5,579 nt of DNA, from positions 1 through 5,579 of the forward strand of contig DAOUHY010000352.1 of assembly GCA_034428435.1 (NCBI GenBank), in the 5' to 3' direction. Under the pieces are notes generated by a model. It was not told where the DNA came from, did no database searches, and saw only the letters and a program-made list of their open reading frames with translations. Origin of the DNA: Bin5 sp034428435 (lineage in GTDB: Bacteria > Chloroflexota > Anaerolineae > Caldilineales > Caldilineaceae). Both the position numbers and the translations under genes were made by a program. This document shows, piece by piece, positions 1 to 4,902 of the stretch (positions are counted from its first letter, which is position 1; every line of letters starts with the position of its first letter).

Positions 1-2132
1 TTCGGTGAGGTATCGTAGAGCAGCGCGCCGAAGTCGGCCTCCTGCACCTGGATGCGCGCCTGGGAGCGGGGAATGTTCAGGAGCACAGCCAGCGAGGGGG
101 CGGGACGCACCTGGACCTCCATGGGCAGACCGGCCGGGCTAAAGGCCGACAGATTGAGTTGACCTTCGTACCGCCCGGGGCGCAGCAGGTCGAGACCGTC
201 GACGTGCAGTAGGGCGGTCTGGGTACCGCTTTCGGGTACTTCCACGGAAAAGTTTACGGAGGCCTCGCGCATGATTTCGCTTGTATCGGACCGGCGCAGG
301 ACCAGCGATGCTTCGAGCGTCCCGATCTCTTCAACCGTACTCGCCTGGACCGTGAGCGGCCATCCTTCAGGCGGCATTTTGGCCAGATCGATATCGGCCG
401 GCAGACCGCGCACATAGATCGCCGGTTCCACTTCAAGAAGCGTGCGTGCATAGTCTCCGAAACGGACCCCATCGATCGCCGCGGTCACCAGGAAGAGAGC
501 CTCGTAGTCGCGCCCGTCCTGCGGCAAAAAGCCGTCGTCTGAGCAGACATGTTCACCGCAGTTGATGCGTCTCCGGTAAACAATATCGCCGCCGTCAAGG
601 TCGGTAATGTAGACGGCGGCCTGGATATCTTTCAGCTGGATACCGGGGCCAAAACCGACCTGCAGCTGCAGGCTGCCGTCCTGCAGAATTCCGGGTTTGC
701 TGGCAGAGGGAGAGAAGACCTGCGCCTTGGGCAGATTCTCCGATGTGTGAAGCCGAAAGGTACGCCGAAGCTGCAACGGTTCTCTATCTTCTCCCAGTTG
801 AACCGTGACCTCTTCCACGCCGCCTGAAAGCTGCTGGACGGCGACCGTTCTGCCGCTGAGCGGGTCCTGACCCAGGAGGGGAATGGGCTGGTTGCCGTTG
901 AGCATCAGCGGTTCGTCCGCAGCGGGCCCGGCGCCGGCAAAGACGACGAGAGGGGATTTGCCGGCAGGATAGTAGCGCGTTGAGGCGGTATTGCCTGGTA
1001 CGCTTGGAGGGGGGAAGAGCAGCTCAGGATAGCTGTCGGCCTGGACGACGGCGAAGCTGCTCAGGTCGGTCGTTTTGGCGACCCAATCGCCGGCAGCCAG
1101 CGGTGCGACAGCGACGTTGAGGTCGATGTTGCCGTCGGCGAGCAGGCTCTGTGTCGGCATGGGCGCGCCGTCGCGTTCTACAGCGGTGATCGCCGACTGC
1201 GGGCTGACAAAGGCGATACTGCCGGCGCCATGGGCATTGCGAATCGACGTTGTCAGGTTGCCTTGTACATTGCGGTGGGTGACGATCGAGCGGTCCGACT
1301 TCATCCCGGCAAAAAGCTCGCTGAAGATTAGCAGAAGGTCCTGTGAACTTTTGGCCTCCCGCGCCAGCGGCGAGCTGGTTTTAAGAAAATCGCCGGCGCA
1401 GCCCGCATCGGCATTGCAGAGGATTACGGGGTAGAGCAGTGCGCCGGCGTCCTCGATCTGCGCCATGAGATTGGTGATGGTCCCCCTCTGACCGGTGACA
1501 TGTAACGGGGCAGTCGGTTCCCCGTCGGTCAGCAGCAGCACGTACTGGCTGCGGTCGGGGTCGCCGTGAACCTCAAGCAACCGCAGCGCCTCCTGCAACC
1601 CTAGGTCCATGCGTGTGTAGCCGCGCAGCGTATACTCTTCGGGGGATTGAAGCGAGGCAACCAGCCGGCTACGGTTTTCAGGGCTTCCGACCTCCTGCAG
1701 CAGGCTCATGGCGCCGACGCCTTCGGCGGTACTGTCGAAACGCAGCACGGCGATGCGGTCCTCGCTGTCGGCCAGATGGACCAGCAGGCGGGCGGCGCTG
1801 TAGCGCAGTTCGTTGGGGTCGCTGGGGGCGTTAAGGGTGGCGTCCTCACAAGGGGGACCGGCGGGCGGCTGGCCCTGCGGCCAGGGCCAGCAGGTGGCCA
1901 TGCTGCCGGAGTCGTCGAGAATGACGATTACGTCGATGGGGGCGGCGCCGGTCGTGGATTGATGTTGAAGTGCAGGTTGGGCCTCGGCACGTGCCGGCGC
2001 GGGGGCATGGCCCGTTATCAACAGGAAGAGAAAGGCACTTAACAGATAAGCAGACACGGCCCAAAGCCGCCGGCCCCAATTTTGAGAGAAACGGCGGACG
2101 AGCGGGGGCCGCTGGTAAACATTTCCGGGCAG
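1..2132 (-). CDS. Secreted VWA-domain protein, C-terminus cut by window edge
   Basis: An uninterrupted minus-strand frame runs off the left edge, giving about 710 residues counted from the CTG at 2130-2132. Residues 13-49 look like a signal peptide: arginines at 13-14 and 21-22, a hydrophobic stretch at about 24-40, and a likely cleavage after Ala-Arg-Ala at 47-49. A von Willebrand factor A domain follows at roughly 66-270. Its metal-ion-dependent adhesion site is complete: DDSGS at 73-77, a threonine in GYTRMD at 173 and an aspartate in LLTDGEP at 203. VWA domains with this site bind a divalent cation and usually mediate protein-protein contacts. The rest, about 270-710, is beta-rich by eye and matches no family I recognise. 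Its six cysteines form three close pairs (81/95, 239/245, 525/530), suggesting disulfides outside the cytoplasm. No ATG lies in frame upstream of the domain. CTG is preferred because AGGAG lies 6 bases before it and it supplies a charged signal-peptide N-region; the alternatives are GTG at 2055-2057, TTG at 2181-2183 and GTG at 2274-2276. The ligand and exact role are unknown. Confidence 0.87.
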   Translation of the reverse strand, partial: MPGNVYQRPPLVRRFSQNWGRRLWAVSAYLLSAFLFLLITGHAPAPARAEAQPALQHQSTTGAAPIDVIVILDDSGSMATCWPWPQGQPPAGPPCEDATLNAPSDPNELRYSAARLLVHLADSEDRIAVLRFDSTAEGVGAMSLLQEVGSPENRSRLVASLQSPEEYTLRGYTRMDLGLQEALRLLEVHGDPDRSQYVLLLTDGEPTAPLHVTGQRGTITNLMAQIEDAGALLYPVILCNADAGCAGDFLKTSSPLAREAKSSQDLLLIFSELFAGMKSDRSIVTHRNVQGNLTTSIRNAHGAGSIAFVSPQSAITAVERDGAPMPTQSLLADGNIDLNVAVAPLAAGDWVAKTTDLSSFAVVQADSYPELLFPPPSVPGNTASTRYYPAGKSPLVVFAGAGPAADEPLMLNGNQPIPLLGQDPLSGRTVAVQQLSGGVEEVTVQLGEDREPLQLRRTFRLHTSENLPKAQVFSPSASKPGILQDGSLQLQVGFGPGIQLKDIQAAVYITDLDGGDIVYRRRINCGEHVCSDDGFLPQDGRDYEALFLVTAAIDGVRFGDYARTLLEVEPAIYVRGLPADIDLAKMPPEGWPLTVQASTVEEIGTLEASLVLRRSDTSEIMREASVNFSVEVPESGTQTALLHVDGLDLLRPGRYEGQLNLSAFSPAGLPMEVQVRPAPSLAVLLNIPRSQARIQVQEADFGALLYDTSP

Positions 2133-2138
2133 ATGGCG

Positions 2139-2143
2139 CTCCT
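2139..2143 (-). promoter_or_regulatory. Ribosome binding site deciding the VWA start
   Basis: On the minus strand this reads AGGAG and sits 6 bases before the in-frame CTG at 2130-2132. It is the only good Shine-Dalgarno match near the N-terminus. An ATG at 2120-2122 is 16 bases away in another frame and reaches a stop within about 27 codons. The spacing therefore favours the unusual CTG start, unless a sequencing indel hides an ATG start. Confidence 0.4.
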
Positions 2144-2189
2144 GACACCTGAGGCTACTGCACTGAGGCGAGCAATCTAACAACGCATT

Positions 2190-2204
2190 ACTGGCTCTAC
2201 CAGT
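2190..2204 (-). repeat. Small hairpin in presumed VWA leader
   Basis: ACTGG and CCAGT are perfect complements around a 5-base loop. It lies about 60 bases upstream of the preferred VWA start. With only 5 base pairs it may be chance; it is listed because two stronger hairpins stand in the same leader. Confidence 0.25.
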
Positions 2205-2243
2205 TCCAATATAGAAGCAAGCACGCGCATCGGCTCCGCGTTC

Positions 2244-2262
2244 CCCTGCCTTACCGGCAGGG
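2244..2262 (-). repeat. Hairpin in presumed VWA leader
   Basis: CCCTGCC and GGCAGGG form a perfect 7-base-pair stem around a 5-base loop (TTACC on the plus strand). No T-run follows on either strand, so it is not a typical intrinsic terminator. If the promoter at 2376-2405 is real, this hairpin lies in the untranslated leader of the VWA mRNA. Confidence 0.4.
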
Positions 2263-2285
2263 ATACAGTCCCCCACAGGTCAAAC

Positions 2286-2319
2286 CCGCCGAACACCCCA
2301 ATCCCGCGGTGTTCGGCGG
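2286..2319. repeat. Perfect 12-bp inverted repeat, leader hairpin
   Basis: CCGCCGAACACC at 2286-2297 pairs perfectly with GGTGTTCGGCGG at 2308-2319 around a 10-base loop. It is the longest perfect stem I found in the window. On the minus strand it is followed by GTTTGACC, a poor T-tail, so termination is doubtful. It lies between the candidate VWA promoter and the VWA start and could act as a leader structure or attenuator. An 11-base piece, CGCCGAACACC, recurs in the terminator hairpin at 2957-2979. Confidence 0.6.
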
Positions 2320-2340
2320 CATAGACTTGCAGTGAGCGAA

Positions 2341-2352
2341 ATGCGCGCGCAT
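2341..2352. repeat. Perfect 12-bp palindrome ATGCGCGCGCAT
   Basis: The sequence equals its own reverse complement. It sits about 20-30 bases downstream of the candidate VWA promoter's -10 element, a position where a repressor operator would fit. The 10-base piece CGCGCATCGG at 2346-2355 recurs at 2224-2233. Alternating CG runs occur by chance in high-GC DNA, so an operator role is only inferred. Confidence 0.3.
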
Positions 2353-2375
2353 CGGTCCCTATTCTATCTTTCGAA

Positions 2376-2405
2376 ATTGTATCACAGCGCGGATTGGCGA
2401 TACAA
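2376..2405 (-). promoter_or_regulatory. Candidate sigma70-type promoter for the VWA gene
   Basis: On the minus strand TTGTAT (2400-2405) and TACAAT (2376-2381) are separated by 18 bases. The -10 element is preceded by TGA, which gives an extended -10 form (TGnTACAAT). Transcription would start near 2369 and leave a leader of about 240 bases before the VWA gene, containing the hairpins listed above. The -10 match is good and the -35 match is moderate. Prediction is by eye only. Confidence 0.35.
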
Positions 2406-2411
2406 GACAAC

Positions 2412-2434
2412 CGGGCCCAGGCCGGGGCCCGTTT
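2412..2434. terminator. Possible weak or bidirectional terminator hairpin
   Basis: CGGGCCC (2412-2418) and GGGCCCG (2425-2431) form a perfect 7-base-pair GC stem with a 6-base loop. On the plus strand TTT follows; on the minus strand a moderately T-rich stretch, GGTTGTCTTGTATC, follows. It lies just upstream of the candidate VWA promoter, where it could insulate that gene from minus-strand read-through. The T-tails are short, so the call is tentative. Confidence 0.3.
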
Positions 2435-2833
2435 CCTACACGGGTTTCCGGGCAGTTGGCAGCGGATGAAATGCCCCGGAACCGGCAATGTGTTTCGGAA
2501 AGAGTTTCAGGCGGTTACACTGGAAATGTGGCTGGAGAGGCCGTGCCTGCGGGCGGCGACCGGTTTCTGATTTCCGGTTTTCGTCAGTGACCCGAGGCTG
2601 GAGCCGTCGATGAAAAATGCGAAATGGGGACCGGAAACTTCCGCCCGGCTATTGGGCGATTTGCCTACGATCCGCCAATGAATTGCAGTTCCAGGCAGGA
2701 AGTGTCGGAGCGATCGCCTGTTCGGCAGCAGCGGACGTTGCGCATGTGGATCTCGCCTGGAGTTACGAACCTGGCTAAGGCTGCGCGTTGGAGGCGCCGG
2801 CACGAATCAGGCTGTTGCGAGGCACTTTGGGCT

Positions 2834-2935
2834 GGCGGCCGCCTGCGCCTGTCGCGGCACACTGGCGGCTAGGCGTGTCTTCGCGGGGGGCGTTGCGGGG
2901 GGTGTCCCCCCGCACAAGGGAGGCCGCTTGCGGCC
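2834..2935. repeat. Cluster of GC-rich inverted repeats
   Basis: Three perfect inverted repeats stand close together. GGCGGCCGCC at 2834-2843 is self-complementary. TGCGGGGGG at 2894-2902 pairs with CCCCCCGCA at 2906-2914 around TGT. GGCCGC at 2922-2927 pairs with GCGGCC at 2930-2935. GCGGGGGG also occurs twice as a direct repeat (2883-2890 and 2895-2902). The cluster lies downstream of the minus-strand DsbA-type gene, beyond its probable terminator, and may add back-up termination or be a repetitive intergenic element. Confidence 0.5.
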
Positions 2936-2949
2936 GACCGCCCAAATAT

Positions 2950-2979
2950 GCAACAACCCCCGGCGCCGAACACCGGGGG
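2950..2979 (-). terminator. Probable intrinsic terminator of the tandem DsbA gene
   Basis: Read on the minus strand, CCCCCGG and CCGGGGG form a perfect 7-base-pair stem, extendable by a U-G and a G-C pair around UUCGG. It is followed by TTGTTGCATATTT, a moderately T-rich tail. It begins about 57 bases after the stop codon of the DsbA-type gene (TAA at 3036-3038). Position, stem strength and tail all fit an intrinsic terminator for that gene. Confidence 0.6.
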
Positions 2980-3035
2980 CCAAGGGTCAACAGACGCTAG
3001 CAGCGGCGGATGGGGGAATTGGAGCGAGAAAACAG

Positions 3036-4493
3036 TTAGCCGTCATTGTTCGTGGCTGCAAGCTCGGCGAGCATTTGCGATAGTGCGGCTACGAACTGGT
3101 CGGTGGGCAAGGCGCCGGGGATCAGCCGGCCTTCGCCGCCGGAAAGGACGACGAATGTAGGCGTGCCCCTAACAAAGGGGGCGCCGTCCTGCAAGTCACT
3201 CTGCACTGCCAGCGCGGACGCGTCTCCCGCCATGCAGGTGGCGAACGCCTCTGTATCCAACTCGTATTCGGCCGCCAACTCCATAAAGTAGACTGTGTTG
3301 TCGGGGCGGGACCACTGTGCCATATCGACGAAAAGGCGGTGATGGAATTCCCAAAAGGCCTCTTGCTCGGCCGCGCACTCGGCCGCGACGGAGGCGGATA
3401 TGGCGAAGGGATGGATGTTCTCGATGGGGAAATGCTTGAAAACCCACATCACTTCACCGCGACTGACAAACTCTTGATCCAGAATCGGTTGCGTTGTCAA
3501 GGCGTGCTGGCTGCAATAGGGGCATTGGAAGTCGCTGAATTCAACAACAACGATGGGGGCGTCGCTACTGCCCTTGTACATGTCGCCGGCCAAGGTAAAG
3601 CCAGGGCGGTCGGGGTCGGGCTTCAGGCCTTCCGCGGTCGCCCAAAAGGGCAGCCCGCCCCCGCCTTGCTGCTGTTGTTGTTGCTGCGCCTGGGCTGCGC
3701 CCTGGGGCGCGCGGCCGGCCGCGATCGTCCCGATCCACTCGCTGAACATGTCGTATGGCTGCGCGCCGGAGAAGGAGAAGGCCTCTCCGGTTTCTTCAAA
3801 GACAAAGCGGAAGCTGGGCGTGCCGGTGAAGCCGAGGGATTGGGCTTCGGCCAGGCTATCGTTTACCTTTGTCAACTGGGTTCCATTATTGGCCATGCAG
3901 GACCCGTATTGGGTGGGATCGGCGCCAAGTTCCTGCGCCAGTTCGGCGAAGAAGGAGAGCGCTTCTTCGCGAGGCGCCCACTCTTTCTGGGTGCGGAAGA
4001 TCCTGTCGTGCATCTGCCAGAAGAGGACGATATCCTGCTCCGCCACACAGTTGGCGGCAATGGATGCGGCCAGAGCGTTGGGATGTATCGAGGAGAGGGG
4101 CATATCACGGAAGACGAATTTCACCATGCCGTTTTCGGCAAACCCGGCCAGGAGCGCCGGTTCGGTCTGGATCACGTGGCGGGCGCAGAAGGGACATTCG
4201 TAGTCGCTGTATTCGTAGATGGTGATGGGCGCGTTCGGATCGCCGCGGAAGGGATACCCCTCTGCGGTAAATCCGACTGGGACGCCTCTGTGCATGGCAG
4301 GTTGTGTGCCGTCGACGGGGGCTGGGGCGACAACCGGGGCAACGATGTTGCCTTCGGCATCGGTGGTGCATGCTGCGACAAGTAGAAGGAGGAGGACGAG
4401 GAAGGCGAGAAGAGTCAGGCGCGGCCCGCTCCTCTCTTTGCCTGCGTCATTCACCTGCCTGGTACGGCGCATATGCGGGGCTTGCCAATTCAT
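3036..4493 (-). CDS. Tandem DsbA-type thiol-disulfide oxidoreductase lipoprotein
   Basis: This complete 485-residue protein probably forms or rearranges disulfide bonds in exported proteins at the outer face of the membrane. A hydrophobic segment at 27-41 ends in a lipobox, Val-Ala-Ala-Cys, with Cys42 as the likely lipidated residue. A short Ala/Pro/Val-rich spacer follows. Two DsbA/thioredoxin-4-like domains (COG1651 type) come next. The first, about 76-258, has ECPFC with cysteines 100/103 and a cis-proline loop GTPSF with Pro226. The second, about 297-482, has QCPYC with cysteines 324/327 and GTPTF with Pro445. Each domain also has one further cysteine pair (149/199 and 373/420) in matching contexts (NCVAEQ and ECAAEQ; SCMANN and TCMAGD). 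A linker with seven glutamines (270-276) and four glycines joins them. Most family members have one domain of roughly 200-250 residues, so this looks like an internal duplication or fusion. The start at 4491-4493 is supported by AAGGAGG just upstream; a second in-frame ATG at 4470-4472 lacks such a site. Direction of catalysis (oxidase or isomerase) and the redox partner are not shown. Confidence 0.93.
   Translation of the reverse strand: MNWQAPHMRRTRQVNDAGKERSGPRLTLLAFLVLLLLLVAACTTDAEGNIVAPVVAPAPVDGTQPAMHRGVPVGFTAEGYPFRGDPNAPITIYEYSDYECPFCARHVIQTEPALLAGFAENGMVKFVFRDMPLSSIHPNALAASIAANCVAEQDIVLFWQMHDRIFRTQKEWAPREEALSFFAELAQELGADPTQYGSCMANNGTQLTKVNDSLAEAQSLGFTGTPSFRFVFEETGEAFSFSGAQPYDMFSEWIGTIAAGRAPQGAAQAQQQQQQQGGGGLPFWATAEGLKPDPDRPGFTLAGDMYKGSSDAPIVVVEFSDFQCPYCSQHALTTQPILDQEFVSRGEVMWVFKHFPIENIHPFAISASVAAECAAEQEAFWEFHHRLFVDMAQWSRPDNTVYFMELAAEYELDTEAFATCMAGDASALAVQSDLQDGAPFVRGTPTFVVLSGGEGRLIPGALPTDQFVAALSQMLAELAATNNDG
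3666..3686 (-). repeat. CAA/CAG repeat encoding a seven-glutamine linker
   Basis: Seven consecutive CAA or CAG codons encode Gln270-276 of the DsbA-type protein, followed by four glycine codons. The tract lies exactly between the two thioredoxin-like domains and most likely forms a flexible linker. The mix of CAA and CAG codons lowers the chance of slippage compared with a pure repeat. Confidence 0.8.
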
Positions 4494-4497
4494 GGAT

Positions 4498-4504
4498 CCT
4501 CCTT
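4498..4504 (-). promoter_or_regulatory. Strong ribosome binding site of the tandem DsbA gene
   Basis: The minus strand reads AAGGAGG, 4 bases before the ATG at 4491-4493. The match to the 16S rRNA tail is near perfect though the spacing is short. It fixes the start at 4493 rather than at the internal ATG at 4470-4472. Confidence 0.8.
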
Positions 4505-4514
4505 GAGGAAACTC

Positions 4515-4532
4515 CAGCTGTTATCTGAGCTG
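4515..4532 (-). repeat. Small inverted repeat upstream of the DsbA-type gene
   Basis: CAGCT (4515-4519) and AGCTG (4528-4532) are complementary around 8 bases. It sits 20-40 bases before the DsbA-type start, just upstream of its ribosome binding site. The stem is short, and a regulatory role is a guess. Confidence 0.2.
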
Positions 4533-4543
4533 TGGGCCTGAGA

Positions 4544-4557
4544 TGCGCCCTGGCGCA
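4544..4557. repeat. Inverted repeat TGCGCC-CT-GGCGCA
   Basis: Six-base arms, TGCGCC and GGCGCA, are perfect complements around CT. It lies about 50-65 bases upstream of the DsbA-type start. It could be an operator or a leader hairpin; neither is shown. Confidence 0.35.
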
Positions 4558-4571
4558 GTCGATTCAATGGG

Positions 4572-4601
4572 TTGTCATTTGACTGAGAGAGTGCCTATAC
4601 A
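4572..4601 (+). promoter_or_regulatory. Candidate promoter for cysD with overlapping palindrome
   Basis: TTGTCA (4572-4577, five of six bases of the consensus) and TATACA (4596-4601, four of six) are separated by 18 bases on the plus strand. Transcription would start near 4608, leaving a leader of about 295 bases before cysD. The palindrome GTCA-TT-TGAC at 4574-4583 overlaps the -35 element, where a repressor could block RNA polymerase. A second, weaker pair, TTGGCT (4755-4760) and TACTAT (4779-4784), also with an 18-base spacer, is an alternative. Confidence 0.35.
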
Positions 4602-4902
4602 ACTGTCGTGATGGGAGTACCGGGAATCATGGCAAGTGAGTGCATTCGTCACGAAGGTATGAGGCCCCCTTATTGTAACTGTGGGAGCGGGAGAGTACTA
4701 ATCCGGAGAGGCAGTTCAGCAGGCTGGCATACGCCTTACTCTGCTTGTTCAAGTTTGGCTGAAAACGCGGTTGCATCGTACTATGGAGACTTTGAAGGAC
4801 GGTAGCCAGCTCCCGTGGTCAGCGGCGCGTAAACTGCAATGCCTGACCCTTGGACGGCGCCCGCCACCACCGATCGCGAAGCGCTGAAGGTGAGAGAAGG
4901 GT

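Larger units (their letters stand above)
2133..3035. other. Long intergenic region without a convincing gene
   Basis: About 900 bases separate the two minus-strand genes. Frames of 60-103 codons exist on both strands but overlap one another, begin mostly with TTG or GTG, lack ribosome binding sites and resemble no family I know. The region holds a candidate VWA promoter (2376-2405), inverted repeats in the presumed VWA leader (2190-2204, 2244-2262, 2286-2319), a palindrome at 2341-2352, a hairpin at 2412-2431, and a cluster of GC-rich hairpins at 2834-2979 ending in the probable terminator of the DsbA-type gene. In 2440-2830 I see only short weak repeats and nothing identifiable. A decayed gene or mobile-element remnant is possible but not visible. 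Confidence 0.6.
4505..4902. other. Divergent intergenic region between dsbA-type gene and cysD
   Basis: About 400 bases separate the two divergent genes. GC content in 4561-4800 is roughly 50 percent by hand count, clearly below the flanking genes. It contains inverted repeats near the DsbA-type start (4515-4532 and 4544-4557), a candidate plus-strand promoter (4572-4601), a hyphenated palindrome at 4645-4655 (TTCGT-C-ACGAA) and a possible stem near 4718-4745 (AGCAG with CTGCT). I searched by eye for the conserved cores of SAM-I, TPP, cobalamin and FMN riboswitches and did not find them. A 65-codon frame at 4608-4805 is discussed in the findings. Confidence 0.55.

Noticed and set aside
549..2042. 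Several plus-strand frames of 73-131 codons
   Set aside because: All are antisense to the VWA gene, whose minus-strand frame I followed codon by codon without a stop to the left edge.
2150..2215. A tRNA-like piece on the minus strand (TGGTAGAGC resembling a D-arm)
   Set aside because: No matching acceptor stem, anticodon arm or T-arm (GTTCRA) could be found at the required distances.
2177..2488. A 103-codon minus-strand frame upstream of the VWA gene, and its last 17 codons as a leader peptide
   Set aside because: It starts with TTG, spans the candidate promoter and hairpins, has no ribosome binding site and resembles no family. The inner ATG at 2228-2230 has only GGAG with 3-base spacing, too weak to call a leader peptide.
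2507..2872. Overlapping 65-98 codon frames on both strands
   Set aside because: They overlap each other, are arginine-rich as expected of random high-GC frames, and have no start signals or recognisable motifs.
3339..4385. A 348-codon open frame on the plus strand
   Set aside because: It lies wholly antisense to the tandem DsbA-type gene. That gene has clear active-site motifs, a lipobox and a strong ribosome binding site; the plus frame shows no recognisable domain and is a by-product of GC-rich codons.
4530..4720. Partial resemblance to TPP (CTGAGA) and cobalamin (GCCCCC..AACTGT) riboswitch pieces
   Set aside because: Only single short matches are present; the other conserved blocks of either class are missing.
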